64,000 nucleotides of DNA from Enterococcus_K sp051713825 (GCF_051713825.1 NZ_JBIOQR010000001.1:3472001-3536000), one strand, 5' to 3'; counted from the first letter of the stretch, positions 1-9,193 are shown. Notes: generated by a model not told the origin, from the letters alone. A program made the numbers and translations.

Positions 1-308
1 GTAACTTTTTTACTTGCATCTTCATTGATAACGCCAACTGTCTTCTTGTCTTTCATCTCATCATAAACAACCTTCGAAGCAAATGCGTTCTTAATGATTT
101 TATCTTCATATAGCCCAAAGCCAGTTTCTTCATTCGCCATTTTTGCAAGTTTTTCGCGTTGAGCAAAGGTCGCTTCTGAAACAGCTTGAACAATTTTATC
201 AATTTGTTGTTGTGAAAAAGTAGCTAATACTTGTTGTGCTACTTTCGCCTCTTTGAGTAAATATCTAGTTTCTTGGATGGAACGTAAGTCTTTATCTGCT
301 AATTCCAA
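1..308 (-). CDS. eutE: Acetaldehyde dehydrogenase (CoA-acylating) EutE, N-terminal part
   Basis: The first about 102 residues of a CoA-acylating aldehyde dehydrogenase are visible; the rest lies left of the window. In ethanolamine catabolism EutE turns acetaldehyde into acetyl-CoA inside the microcompartment. The segment holds DKDLRSIQETR, ETGFG and KKTVGVINED, which align with the same blocks of the complete EutE at 62046-63560, though the two copies are clearly diverged. The best start is TTG at 308, which gives MELADKDLRS (the other copy begins MEIVDKDLRS) and overlaps the end of the upstream shell gene by 10 bases, implying translational coupling. No ATG fits. Confidence 0.9.
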   Translation of the reverse strand, partial: MELADKDLRSIQETRYLLKEAKVAQQVLATFSQQQIDKIVQAVSEATFAQREKLAKMANEETGFGLYEDKIIKNAFASKVVYDEMKDKKTVGVINEDASKKV

Positions 309-895
309 TCACTTTCACTTCTTTCTATTTCAGCCATAATGGCATCTATTAACGATTGTTTGTTGGCAAATTTAATTTCGCCTTTTTTTAGTTCTGAAAC
401 ATTCATTTTGTAGGCTTTCTTTCGTAAGTCGACAACCTTTTGACTTTTCAATTCAGATAAGAGCTGATCTGCTGATTCTTTTTTCCCTTCCCCTTTTACC
501 TCAGAGCTAGTAATCACTGATTCTTTACTCTCTCTCTCTATGGCTAGTGAAGACTGCTCTTCCTCAACAGTTGTAGCTGTCATAGCAGTAACTGTTGAAG
601 CATTCGCTTTTTCATCCATCTCAGGCTCTTCTTTTGATAAAATCAGTTCCGTTTGTTGATCAATTCGAGAAATCACATGTTGAGCAATTAGACAATCTAA
701 CTCTTTGGCAACCTCTGCGCCCACTTCAACTGCCGCATTAACTGCTGCCACATCGCCAAGAAGTTCAACAGTGGTTAACCCACCTTTGATGATTTCAGCT
801 TTTAATAGCGTCACATCTGCTGCTTTTAACGCCGCATCTGCTACGCTAACTGCTCCTAAGAACCCACGAACTTCTATCATTCCTAATGCTTTCAT
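299..895 (-). CDS. BMC shell protein with charged linker and C-terminal Rho-N/SAP-like tail (EutK/PduK-like)
   Basis: 198 aa. Residues 1-85 form one bacterial microcompartment (BMC-H) domain (MKALGMIEVRGFLGAVSVAD, then VAAVNAAVEVGAEVA), expected to build hexagonal shell facets. A polar, Glu/Thr/Ser-rich linker follows, and the last 45 residues (VVDLRKKAYKMNVSELKKG, then KQSLIDAIMAEIE) resemble the small helical Rho-N/SAP nucleic-acid-binding fold. A related tail ends the protein at 63571-64000. It lies between eutL and eutE in the same operon. The shell role follows from the domain; the role of the tail is unknown. Other enteric shell proteins (EutK, PduK) also carry C-terminal extensions. 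Confidence 0.85.
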   Translation of the reverse strand: MKALGMIEVRGFLGAVSVADAALKAADVTLLKAEIIKGGLTTVELLGDVAAVNAAVEVGAEVAKELDCLIAQHVISRIDQQTELILSKEEPEMDEKANASTVTAMTATTVEEEQSSLAIERESKESVITSSEVKGEGKKESADQLLSELKSQKVVDLRKKAYKMNVSELKKGEIKFANKQSLIDAIMAEIERSESDWN

Positions 896-910
896 TGTCT
901 ATACACGTCC

Positions 911-1564
911 TTAATATCCTAAAGGATTGTCGGCAATTGATTGCACCACTTGTTCAAACGCACTACAAGCTGCTTTACAAGCCGATTGACTGCCAGTTAA
1001 TAATGCGCCACCAAAGTTTGTTTCTGATGGGGGGCCATAAAAAACACCCATTTGCACATCGGCTGCTTTCATGGCAGCATCAAGAGCAATCATCGCTTCT
1101 AGTGGTGGGGCAATCAGATAAGCAATTGCTTCGCCTTCTTTGATATTGGCTTGTTCAGATAAAAAGCTTCCTGTACGAGAAACAACATGAGCAAAATAGA
1201 CGATACTATCCTCTTCATTTGCGCTATAAAAGCTAGCTTCTTCTTCAATCACTTGCGTAATTACTGATAATCCGCTATTCACTTCTGCTGGACTAGGACC
1301 CGCAATAATACCAATAACTTCTCCTGCAAGCTTGGTTGAAGCATTACCTGCGCCGCCGTACATGCTTTTTCCATATACAACCTTAACATCTGCTGCTTTT
1401 GTCGCTTCATCCAATGCCACATAAGTCACATCATCACAGTCAGATGTAACAATTCCTAAAGAACGTTGCTCCGGCTTTAATCCTAGCTCTTTTGCCAATG
1501 CAGGATCAACATTGGGAATCACCTTCATACTTAATACACTTGCTCCTAAGCGATCATTTTTCAC
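911..1564 (-). CDS. eutL: Ethanolamine microcompartment shell protein EutL
   Basis: 217 aa, the usual EutL length, with two BMC folds in tandem (BMC-T trimer type). Motifs include VIPNVDPALAKELGL near the start, GNASTKLAGEVIGIIAGPSPAEV in the centre (residues about 93-115) and FGGALLTGSQSACKAACSAF near the end. EutL trimers are thought to gate metabolite or cofactor passage through the shell. The start is GTG at 1564, 8 bases after AGGAGGG. It sits 12 bases after eutC and 15 before the tailed shell gene. Confidence 0.95.
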   Translation of the reverse strand: MKNDRLGASVLSMKVIPNVDPALAKELGLKPEQRSLGIVTSDCDDVTYVALDEATKAADVKVVYGKSMYGGAGNASTKLAGEVIGIIAGPSPAEVNSGLSVITQVIEEEASFYSANEEDSIVYFAHVVSRTGSFLSEQANIKEGEAIAYLIAPPLEAMIALDAAMKAADVQMGVFYGPPSETNFGGALLTGSQSACKAACSAFEQVVQSIADNPLGY

Positions 1565-1576
1565 TGAAGTTCCCTC

Positions 1577-2500
1577 CTATTCGGCTTCTTTTAATTCAAT
1601 CCCAGATTTTTTCTTATCTAGCATCTTTTTAATGACTTCTGCAATATATGCTCCCGCTTCAACAGCTGGCGTTCCGCCTTTATGGATATTTGAAATCACT
1701 GTTCTTCTCGCTTCTGGCATGCCAACTGTTGGTCGATAAGCTATATAAGCGCTCATCGATTCGGCTGTAACTAATCCTGGACGTTCTCCTACTAACAGAC
1801 AAACCACTTCTGCGTCGGTCACTTCGCCGATTTTATCCATCGCTGGTACACGACAATATTTCACGAAAACAACCTCGTTGAAATCTAACCCGTACATTTT
1901 TAATCCTTGTTTGATTGAAGGCAATACTTCTTTGATGTTGGCTTCAATAGCAGCAGAGCTTAAGCCATCTCCAACAACAATCTGAACCTTTGCTTTAGGT
2001 GTAGTGTTTTTTCGAATCACCTCCACCATTTCCTCATCAAATTGGCGACCATAGTCCGGACGAGTTAAATATTCGTCCTTACTTTGACAGATAGTCTGTG
2101 TTTCGACAAAGTTCATTTCTTTAACTAATTCTTCACTCACATCAGAGAAGACTGCATCTTGTGCTGCCGCATGGTCCGCTCTAAAACGTAGAGTAGATGA
2201 AGTTAAATAACGTGTACCCGCACGCCCCACACCTATCCGTGCAGGAGAATAAGCTTTGATTCTTAGCAGTCCCTCAGGATTTTCTGCATTTTTTAGCAAT
2301 AACTGTTTACGTAAGTCGATAGCTGTAATGTCTGCAATCACGCCTTCTTCAATTTCACTAGACGCTGTTGGCTTAACTGACGTTGCCACAGAAGCACTTG
2401 ACTGTCCATTTTTTGACGACGTTTCAGTCGACGTTTTTTGTTCATCCACCATATCACTCAAAATAGATGCAATCATTGATTTTAATTCTTTTTCGTTCAT
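1577..2500 (-). CDS. eutC: Ethanolamine ammonia-lyase small subunit EutC
   Basis: 307 aa. Small subunit of adenosylcobalamin-dependent ethanolamine ammonia-lyase, which splits ethanolamine to acetaldehyde and ammonia. Conserved blocks are visible: PARIGVGRAGTRYLTSSTLRF, ADHAAAQDAVF, IVVGDGLSSAAIEAN and LVGERPGLVTAESMSAYIAY. The N-terminal 60 residues are polar and include a helix (MNEKELKSMIASILSDMV) of the kind that targets enzymes to microcompartment interiors. It follows eutB by 18 bases. Confidence 0.97.
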   Translation of the reverse strand: MNEKELKSMIASILSDMVDEQKTSTETSSKNGQSSASVATSVKPTASSEIEEGVIADITAIDLRKQLLLKNAENPEGLLRIKAYSPARIGVGRAGTRYLTSSTLRFRADHAAAQDAVFSDVSEELVKEMNFVETQTICQSKDEYLTRPDYGRQFDEEMVEVIRKNTTPKAKVQIVVGDGLSSAAIEANIKEVLPSIKQGLKMYGLDFNEVVFVKYCRVPAMDKIGEVTDAEVVCLLVGERPGLVTAESMSAYIAYRPTVGMPEARRTVISNIHKGGTPAVEAGAYIAEVIKKMLDKKKSGIELKEAE

Positions 2501-2518
2501 CTCTTGTTGTCACCTCTC

Positions 2519-3883
2519 TTATTTAATAAATACAGACGCATCGCCAGCACGACTTGTTAATTTTCCGTTTTCCATTAAGCCCATTTTTTCCATCCATTCT
2601 TCAAACTCTTTGATTGGACGTAGACCGAATGTTTCACGAATAGTCGCCGTTTCATGGAATCCAGTTGTTTGATAGTTCAACATCACATCATCTCCATGAG
2701 GAATGCCCATAATATACGTACAACCGGCTGTTGCTAATAGAATAGCCAAGTTTTCCATATCATTTTGGTCAGCTTTCATATGGTTGGTGTAGCACACATC
2801 ACAGCCCATTGAAATCCCAGTTAATTTGCCCATAAAGTGATCTTCTAACCCTGCACGAATCACTTGTTTAGAGTCATATAAGTACTCAGGTCCAATAAAC
2901 CCGACTACCGTATTGACAATATAAGGATCAAATTTCTTAGCCAAACCATAACAACGTGCTTCCATTGTGACTTGATCAGCACCGAAGTTGGCCTCAGATG
3001 AAAGTTCAGAACCTTGACCTGTTTCAAAATACATGACATTCGGTCCAGCTGCTTGACCACTACGTAATGCAAGGTCTTGCGCTTCTGCAAGCGTCTCAGC
3101 ATTCAAACCAAACGCAGTATTTCCTTTTTCAGATCCTGCAATAGATTGGAACACAAGGCCTGTCGAAGCCCCTTGGCGCATCGCTTCCATCTGTGTTGTC
3201 ACGTGAGCAAGAACACAGGTTTGAGTAGGAATATCCCAGTCACTACGGAATTCTTCAAATTTGTCTAAGATTCGTTTAACACTTTCTGTTGAATCATCTA
3301 CCGGGTTCAATCCAATCAGCGCATCTCCTGCACCGTAAGACAAACCTTCCATGACAGAAGCCATAATCCCATCAACGTTGTCAGTTGGATGGTTCGGCTG
3401 CAAACGACTTGAGAAGGTTCCTTGTCTACCAATTGTCGTATTGGCTGTTTTTTCGATATGAATTTTTTTCGCACCAACAATCAAATCCATGTTCGACATT
3501 AGTTTACAAACAGCTGCAATCATTTCTGAAGTTAAGCCACGAGAAATTCGTTTGATATCAAAGTCAGTTGTTTGATCCGATAAAATAAATTCACGTAACT
3601 CTGCAACTGTCCAATGCTTGATAGATTCAAAAATTCGAATATTGACTTGATCGATGATAATTCGTGTTACTTCATCTTCGTCGTAATCGACCACTGGGTT
3701 GTTAAATAAGTCATTTAAAGTTAACTCAGCCAATACGACTTTTGCTGCTACTCGCTCTTCAGAGGAATTCGCTGCTACTCCAGCTAACTTATCACCTGAT
3801 TTTTCTTCATTGGCTTTTGCCAAGACCTCTTTTACGGAAGAAAATTGATACGCTTTTCCAAATAAATTTGTCTTTAAAATCAT
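2519..3883 (-). CDS. eutB: Ethanolamine ammonia-lyase large subunit EutB
   Basis: 454 aa, full family length. Catalytic large subunit holding the substrate site and, with EutC, the adenosylcobalamin. Typical stretches are RLQPNHPTDNVDGIMASVMEGLSYGAGDALIGLNP (residues about 160-195, split here only as a description), MYFETGQGSELSS, TVVGFIGPEYLYDSKQVIRA and GCDVCYTNHMKADQNDMENL. AAGGAG lies 11 bases before the ATG. It is the second gene of the eutA-eutB-eutC-eutL run. Confidence 0.97.
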   Translation of the reverse strand: MILKTNLFGKAYQFSSVKEVLAKANEEKSGDKLAGVAANSSEERVAAKVVLAELTLNDLFNNPVVDYDEDEVTRIIIDQVNIRIFESIKHWTVAELREFILSDQTTDFDIKRISRGLTSEMIAAVCKLMSNMDLIVGAKKIHIEKTANTTIGRQGTFSSRLQPNHPTDNVDGIMASVMEGLSYGAGDALIGLNPVDDSTESVKRILDKFEEFRSDWDIPTQTCVLAHVTTQMEAMRQGASTGLVFQSIAGSEKGNTAFGLNAETLAEAQDLALRSGQAAGPNVMYFETGQGSELSSEANFGADQVTMEARCYGLAKKFDPYIVNTVVGFIGPEYLYDSKQVIRAGLEDHFMGKLTGISMGCDVCYTNHMKADQNDMENLAILLATAGCTYIMGIPHGDDVMLNYQTTGFHETATIRETFGLRPIKEFEEWMEKMGLMENGKLTSRAGDASVFIK

Positions 3884-3900
3884 GCCTTTTATCGCTCCTT

Positions 3901-5325
3901 TTAATTAAATACTAACGTTTTTACAATGACTGGTAATACCGCACCTTCTGCTACTGGCATTCCCAAATCAACATAATCACCATTTTCAACCTTGACTGAA
4001 TCAATACAGATGAATGGATAATTAGCGGGCAGGTTGGCACTAATTGCATGTCCTAAAGCTTTCGCCATGTCCTCATCTACAATCACAATCACGGGAATGT
4101 TTGCCTGAACTAGTTCGTCAAGCCCTTTAACAATGCCTTTTCCATATCGTTGAATATCCGCAAAGCTTGGATTGCCTAATCCTTTAACCGCTAAAGCAAT
4201 TTGTGGGGTTCCTTCTAAGCGATACCAATCTAATTTTTCATAAATTCGTTGCGCCATACCGTCAACTGATAAATTTTCATCATCCGTTGTCAATTTTAGG
4301 ATAGGAATGTTTTTTACAGGTAAAATCTGTTCGCGATAAGCAATAGTACTACCACTGATTTCAGCTGTATGTGAACCCGCGCCCACGACGGTTGCTCGAA
4401 TCGTCTCGATACTAGGTAGCACCTGCTTTTGTGCGAAAATCTGCGAGTTTTGAATGCTGCGGCCTAACAATAATCCGATATCACCATATTTAAATGGATT
4501 GTCATCTTGATTCGTTAGGCAATCAGCGACTCCACCAGAAAAAGTTACTGTTGGCAAAGTCTCTATCATACGTAAGCCGTGATTTGTCACGAGTAACTCA
4601 TAGTAAGGACTTTTCTCACCAATATTGATGCTATTTTCTAAAACCTTCACTAGCTCCAAGATAATTGGTTCTAAACTCTTGGTACTTGCTTGGTCACCTT
4701 CTTTTATCAAAAGGTTTTTCCCTGCAATGATTTCCTTGATCTTTGGTGCGATATAGACAATTCGTTGATTCTCATCCACCTTAATCAGACGCCCACCAAT
4801 ATCAAAACAGGCGGTATCTGTTACTTCACCCTCCTTAAAAACAGCTAAGTTCGTGGTGCCTCCTCCAATATCCAAATTAACAACTGGTGCATTTTGGTGA
4901 ACCGAATAGTCTTGTGCACCAGCTCCCTTTCCAGCAATGATGCTTTCCAAATCAGGCCCCGCTGTTGCAACAACAAAATCACCAGCATAACCGCTTAACG
5001 CTTGTAATACTTTGTTAGAGTTCGACTTACGTGCTGTCTCTCCAGTGATAATGACCGCGCCCATCTGGATATCTTGTTTTTGAATTCCAGCTTTTTGATA
5101 TTGTTCGGAAACAAATCGTTTAATTGGTTCATCATCAATCTCTGTTTGACTCAGTAAAGGGGTAAACATGATATCACTTCGATAAACAACCTTTTTATCA
5201 GAGATAGTAATTCTTGGCACAGTAAAAGCTGAAGCAAAGTTCTCCACCGTCAGCTCAGCCAAAACAAGTTGAGTTGTTGATGTGCCCAAATCAATCCCGA
5301 CAGTCAAAATTGTCTCTTTAGCCAT
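3901..5325 (-). CDS. eutA: Ethanolamine ammonia-lyase reactivating factor EutA
   Basis: 474 aa, actin/Hsp70-like ATPase fold (VGIDLGTSTTQLVLAEL near the N-terminus, NLDIGGGTTNLAVFKEG mid-protein). EutA exchanges damaged cobalamin from ethanolamine ammonia-lyase for fresh adenosylcobalamin. I start it at the ATG at 5325 (MAKETILTVG) because AGGAGG sits 7 bases upstream; the frame is open for 11 more codons. A terminator with an EutV-type hairpin lies between eutW and this gene, so expression of eutA-B-C-L-E should depend on active EutV. Confidence 0.95.
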   Translation of the reverse strand: MAKETILTVGIDLGTSTTQLVLAELTVENFASAFTVPRITISDKKVVYRSDIMFTPLLSQTEIDDEPIKRFVSEQYQKAGIQKQDIQMGAVIITGETARKSNSNKVLQALSGYAGDFVVATAGPDLESIIAGKGAGAQDYSVHQNAPVVNLDIGGGTTNLAVFKEGEVTDTACFDIGGRLIKVDENQRIVYIAPKIKEIIAGKNLLIKEGDQASTKSLEPIILELVKVLENSINIGEKSPYYELLVTNHGLRMIETLPTVTFSGGVADCLTNQDDNPFKYGDIGLLLGRSIQNSQIFAQKQVLPSIETIRATVVGAGSHTAEISGSTIAYREQILPVKNIPILKLTTDDENLSVDGMAQRIYEKLDWYRLEGTPQIALAVKGLGNPSFADIQRYGKGIVKGLDELVQANIPVIVIVDEDMAKALGHAISANLPANYPFICIDSVKVENGDYVDLGMPVAEGAVLPVIVKTLVFN

Positions 5326-5416
5326 GTATTTTCCTCCTTTCTTACTAAAACATCTCACTCAAATCACTAGCTACTGCTTATGATTGGCAGTCCTTTGATC
5401 TTCCCTCATAAAAAAA

Positions 5417-5469
5417 CGCCTAAAGAAGCCATAGAAAATTTCTCTACTCTTCTTTAAGCGCCATTGCTT
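5417..5469 (-). promoter_or_regulatory. EutV-controlled terminator upstream of eutA
   Basis: The intrinsic terminator stem pairs 5417-5428 with 5449-5460 and is followed on the minus strand by six T. Its first arm overlaps a small hairpin at 5456-5469 (AAGC, loop AATGGC, GCTT). The hexaloop has A at position 1 and G at position 4, the signature reported for the P2 hairpin bound by the ANTAR protein EutV. A clear P1 partner is not obvious; it would lie in the 3' end of eutW. Confidence 0.8.
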
Positions 5470-5471
5470 AC

Positions 5472-6944
5472 TCAACGAACAACATCACTGGTGTTCTGTT
5501 CAAAATAGAAACAGGTTTTTGTTCCCTGTTTACTGGATTCAATTTTAATTTTACCTTTCAGCTTATCCTTGACATAACTTTTTACAATCATCAGACCTAA
5601 ACTGTTTTCGTTTTTTTGCCGAACGTCATATCCATTGCCGTTGTCCGTAACCGTAATTGAAATCAACTTGTTCTCAATCGTACCTAAAACCTTTATCGAA
5701 CCGGTTTGATTTGAAGCAAACGCATGATCAAAAATATTTTGTAGCAATTCATTAATCACTAACGAAATAGTAACCATTTGTTCACTCGATACCATAATCG
5801 ATTCATCAACCTCAAGTGTCATATCAATTAAATCTGAGCTTTGGAACAAGTGGCGAAAATTATACATAACCGCTTCAATCGTTTGTCTTAACGCAACATC
5901 ATCTTCGACTTGCTTTGACAGTAATTCATGAGTGGCGGCAATGGCCATAATTCGATTCACACTCTCTTTAAGAACTTTTTTTGCTTCAGAGCTTTGTGTC
6001 CGCCGTTCTTGAATCCGCAAAAGCGAAACAACCGATTGCAGATTATTTTTCACTCGGTGATGAATCTCACGAATCGCCACTGATTTGGAAATAATTTCTG
6101 CTTCTTTCGCTTTAAACTCTGTGTTGTCTTGGATAATAACCATCAGTCGAGATTCAGACTCTATCCAAACCTTACGAATTTTAAAGAAATAGCTTAGATA
6201 GGTTGTTTCATTTTCAACAATCTCATTCTCAAGAATTGTGGACTCCTCTTCAGTAAATGAGCCCTCCATTTTGTACTTCATTTGATATAAAACATATTCA
6301 AATGTTGTATAATCGACCGTCAAATTATCATAATGCATACCTATAATGTTGTCCCGATAACCTAGTTTGCGATAAAGTCTCTTGGCATTATGGTTGGTAA
6401 TCAATAAATTACCATTTGCATCAAAAATCAGAACCGCTTCTTCTATCTGATCAATAAACAAAGCATCCATTTGCTTCGTTGACTTGACCACATCAGCAAT
6501 CTCTCCATAATTGTGGAGTTCTTCTTTTTTTAAATCTGCTTTTATTTCCTCTTCAGCAGCCATCTCCACAATAATCACACCAATCGTTCGATGCTCATTT
6601 CGAATAGGATAAATATTTTGCTTAATTAAACAATTTTCTTGTGTCACCGCTAATAAACCAATACTATTTAAACTCGTCTGCATGGTTCTAAGAACACCAG
6701 GTTCATTCTTTAGCAATGCTTCCATTCCAACAACATCTTCATTATAAAGAGAGGGCATGGTCTGTGGTGGTTTATGATAAATAACAAGCGCTTGCTGAGA
6801 TACTTCATTATACACATCAATGAAGACATCTGCGGATTGATAAAGTGTCGTTTCTGACAAGTAGGTTGCTGTTCGTCGAAGCTCTTTGATGTCTGCTTCG
6901 GACAAACTCGTATATTGTTGGCATAAAGCGTTTATTCGTTCCAT
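5472..6944 (-). CDS. eutW: Ethanolamine-sensing histidine kinase EutW
   Basis: 490 aa. The N-terminal 150 residues are a sensory region and a PAS-like domain follows (about 165-290, VLIFDANGNLLITNHNAKRL). The dimerisation/phosphoacceptor helix is of the HisKA_2 type (REIHHRVKNNLQSVVSLL, His near 301), followed by the HATPase domain with VINELLQNIFDHAF, TVTDNGNGYD and NSLGLMIVKSYV. No membrane segment is evident, so it is probably cytosolic. In Enterococcus EutW autophosphorylates with ethanolamine and activates EutV. The start codon overlaps the eutV stop (TAATG). Confidence 0.95.
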   Translation of the reverse strand: MERINALCQQYTSLSEADIKELRRTATYLSETTLYQSADVFIDVYNEVSQQALVIYHKPPQTMPSLYNEDVVGMEALLKNEPGVLRTMQTSLNSIGLLAVTQENCLIKQNIYPIRNEHRTIGVIIVEMAAEEEIKADLKKEELHNYGEIADVVKSTKQMDALFIDQIEEAVLIFDANGNLLITNHNAKRLYRKLGYRDNIIGMHYDNLTVDYTTFEYVLYQMKYKMEGSFTEEESTILENEIVENETTYLSYFFKIRKVWIESESRLMVIIQDNTEFKAKEAEIISKSVAIREIHHRVKNNLQSVVSLLRIQERRTQSSEAKKVLKESVNRIMAIAATHELLSKQVEDDVALRQTIEAVMYNFRHLFQSSDLIDMTLEVDESIMVSSEQMVTISLVINELLQNIFDHAFASNQTGSIKVLGTIENKLISITVTDNGNGYDVRQKNENSLGLMIVKSYVKDKLKGKIKIESSKQGTKTCFYFEQNTSDVVR

Positions 6945-7516
6945 TACTCTTCATCCATTACAATCAACTCAGCAATTTCACTCATACGTGCTCGTTTATT
7001 CATACTCAAGGTTCTCAACATTTGATAGGCATCTTCCTCAGAAATGTCATTCTCTTTTACTAGAATCCCTTTTGCTTTTTCAATCACTTTACGTTCTTCT
7101 AGTTTTAGATTCAACTTATCAATCTGATTTAATAGGGTTTTGGTTTGTTTGCCTCTTTCGATACTCATCTCAATTGTAGGTATTAATGATTTTTCATCCA
7201 AAGGTTTTACCAAATACCCTAATGCGCCAAGTTTTTTCGCTTTTTCTGTATTTCTAACATCACTATAGGCAGATAAAAACACGATGCTTCCTGCTAATTG
7301 GTCTTGCGCAATTTTTTTCCCTGCTTTTAACCCATCTAAGATTGGCATCTGTATATCCATCAACACCAAATCAGGCCGCGTTTTTTTGCAAACTTCAATT
7401 GCTTCAAAGCCATCTGCCGCTTCACCAACTACTTCATATCCTGCTTCTGTTACAATATCACGAATATCTAGTCTCGTAATAGGTTCATCGTCGACTATTA
7501 CAATTCTTCCATCCAT
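6944..7516 (-). CDS. eutV: Response regulator with ANTAR RNA-binding domain EutV
   Basis: 190 aa. The receiver domain has the acidic pair D9/D10, phosphoacceptor D54 (VLMDIQMP) and a conserved Lys (LVKPLDE). The C-terminal ANTAR domain (about 130-190, KVIEKAKGILVKENDISEEDAYQMLR) binds paired hairpins in nascent RNA. Phosphorylated EutV dimers prevent terminator formation in the eut leaders. At least four candidate targets lie in this window (5417-5469, 7933-8010, 9373-9444, 11339-11407). Confidence 0.96.
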   Translation of the reverse strand: MDGRIVIVDDEPITRLDIRDIVTEAGYEVVGEAADGFEAIEVCKKTRPDLVLMDIQMPILDGLKAGKKIAQDQLAGSIVFLSAYSDVRNTEKAKKLGALGYLVKPLDEKSLIPTIEMSIERGKQTKTLLNQIDKLNLKLEERKVIEKAKGILVKENDISEEDAYQMLRTLSMNKRARMSEIAELIVMDEE

Positions 7517-7542
7517 CTTTTCACGCCCTCGCCTTTCAAAAC

Positions 7543-7890
7543 CTATGTTCTGGTTATGCTACAGGTGACAGAGAAATTCAAAATTTGTTGCAACCCATCT
7601 AAGACAGCTTGCAAAGCAGCTTCTACTGAACTAACATCACCAGAAATAACTACTGATCCAGAAAATCGGTCAATAAAACCAATCTTGATATCTCCACTCT
7701 TCGTTGCAATATCAACTGCGATAATTGCAGCTTCACTTGGAGTGATCGTAAGAATTCCTAATGCATTACTCGTTCCTTCAGGTAAGCCTAGCTTCGTATA
7801 AATTTCTTTGTTTGGACTAGCGATAATGTGCGCTAATGTCACTTGTTTTCCAGGAACATATTCTTGAATCATTCGTTGTTTTTCTTCCAA
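7543..7890 (-). CDS. eutS: Microcompartment shell protein EutS
   Basis: 115 aa, one circularly permuted BMC domain. The N-terminus MEEKQRMIQEYVPGKQVTLA matches the well-known EutS start, which selects TTG at 7890, nine bases after AGGGAG, over the ATG at 7872. EutS forms bent hexamers thought to produce shell edges. It is the first gene of the eutS-eutV-eutW transcript, behind a consensus promoter and an EutV-type antitermination leader. Confidence 0.93.
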   Translation of the reverse strand: MEEKQRMIQEYVPGKQVTLAHIIASPNKEIYTKLGLPEGTSNALGILTITPSEAAIIAVDIATKSGDIKIGFIDRFSGSVVISGDVSSVEAALQAVLDGLQQILNFSVTCSITRT

Positions 7891-7932
7891 CCAGACTCGC
7901 TCCCTTAATTTGGCAAATAAAAAATCCTCAAT

Positions 7933-8010
7933 AAAAAACGCAAAAGATTAACTTTTCGCTTTCTACTAAGGAGCATCTTTGCTCTTAAATTTTGAAGCAC
8001 GCCGTTGTGC
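7933..8010 (-). promoter_or_regulatory. EutV-type paired hairpins and terminator upstream of eutS
   Basis: P1 at 7997-8010 is GCAC, loop AACGGC, GTGC. P2 at 7971-7984 is GAGC, loop AAAGAT, GCTC. Both hexaloops have A at 1 and G at 4. Downstream, 7939-7958 can form an imperfect CG-AAAAG/CTTTT-G stem followed by a T-run (7933-7938 complement). P2 does not overlap this stem as cleanly as at eutP, eutG or eutA, so the switch geometry may differ. Confidence 0.75.
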
Positions 8011-8017
8011 TACGTCA

Positions 8018-8046
8018 ATTATATGTTATCTCTCATAGACTGTCAA
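8018..8046 (-). promoter_or_regulatory. Consensus sigma-A promoter for eutS-eutV-eutW
   Basis: TTGACA (complement of 8041-8046), 17-base spacer, TATAAT (complement of 8018-8023): a perfect match at both elements, placed just upstream of the P1 hairpin. Control would therefore be mostly post-initiation. Confidence 0.85.
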
Positions 8047-8062
8047 TCGCAATCTTGATTGT

Positions 8063-9193
8063 TTATGAAATGGTTGCCAAAATTTTTAACACATCGTCTT
8101 GTGTAGGGACTCGAGGATTTGTTTTGGTACACCCATCAGAAAGTGCTGCTGTTGCAATAGCTTCTGCATGATTTTTGACCTCTTGACTACTTAAGCCATA
8201 CTCGATAAAGGTACTCGGCATTTTAAGTTTGCTTCGTAATTGTTTGATTTGACGAATCAAGTTTTGAACGCCCAGGCGAGGATTCGTTGTCTGATTTTGC
8301 CCCAGACAATTAGCTAAGGCCATATAACGTTTCGCAGTTTCCGTTTGATGCGCTTGACCATTTTCCAAACCGCTATTAAAAGCCACCACTTCTGGTAATA
8401 AAATAGCATTCATTCGTCCATGAGGGACATGCAATCGAGCACCTGCCGCATGAGCAATTCCGTGATTTAATCCTAATGATGCCACATTGAATGCCATGCC
8501 AGCCATACAAGAGGCGATATGCATTTGTTCTCTTGCTTCTTTGTTCGACCCATCCACATACGCGATCTCCAAATAGTTAAAAACGATTTTTACTACTTTT
8601 TCACAAAGTGCATCAACGATTGGATTCGCATTTGTTGAAACATAAGCTTCAATCACGTGAGTCAACACATCCATACCTGTATCAGCCGTAATTTTTGGCG
8701 GAACGCTCATCACAAGACTAGTATCTAAAATAGCAATATCCGGCTGAATCTCATCTGTTACTAGTGGAATCTTTGTTTCCGTTTCAGCAATAGTGATGAC
8801 TGAAAAGTTAGTCACTTCTGATCCGGTTCCACTTGTTGTTGGAATCGCAATAAATTGTTCAATGTCTAAGTTCATCGTTTTCTTCCCAAAAAACTTCATC
8901 GCTTTTGCTGCATCGATTGCTGAACCCCCACCAATGGCAACGATTGTGTTACCACCAAATTCAGCCATCTGTTTGATTCCTGAAACAATCTTGTCTACTG
9001 GTGGATCGGGAATGATATCACTGAAGATTTGAATCTCACTATCTTCTAAATGCGTGGTCACCTGATTAACTAGTCCTGACTCAACCATAAATGGATCCGT
9101 CACAATAAAGACTTTTTTTCCTTTAAGCACTGCAAGATTTGCTAGTGCATCTTCACCGACCCATAACTGAGTGGGAAAATGAATTTTTTCCAT
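8063..9193 (-). CDS. eutG: Iron-containing alcohol dehydrogenase EutG
   Basis: 376 aa, family III Fe-dependent alcohol dehydrogenase. It shows the NAD-binding GGGSAIDAAKAM, substrate/active-site region FIAIPTTSGTGSEVTNFSVI, and metal ligands in DVLTHVIEAYVS and GLNHGIAHAAGARLHVPHGR. In the Eut pathway it reduces acetaldehyde to ethanol and regenerates NAD+ inside the compartment. Start ATG 9193 (MEKIHFPTQLWVG) has GAGGAAGG upstream; the open frame continues 20 codons further without conserved sequence. It is a single gene between its own EutV leader and the eutS promoter. Confidence 0.93.
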   Translation of the reverse strand: MEKIHFPTQLWVGEDALANLAVLKGKKVFIVTDPFMVESGLVNQVTTHLEDSEIQIFSDIIPDPPVDKIVSGIKQMAEFGGNTIVAIGGGSAIDAAKAMKFFGKKTMNLDIEQFIAIPTTSGTGSEVTNFSVITIAETETKIPLVTDEIQPDIAILDTSLVMSVPPKITADTGMDVLTHVIEAYVSTNANPIVDALCEKVVKIVFNYLEIAYVDGSNKEAREQMHIASCMAGMAFNVASLGLNHGIAHAAGARLHVPHGRMNAILLPEVVAFNSGLENGQAHQTETAKRYMALANCLGQNQTTNPRLGVQNLIRQIKQLRSKLKMPSTFIEYGLSSQEVKNHAEAIATAALSDGCTKTNPRVPTQDDVLKILATIS

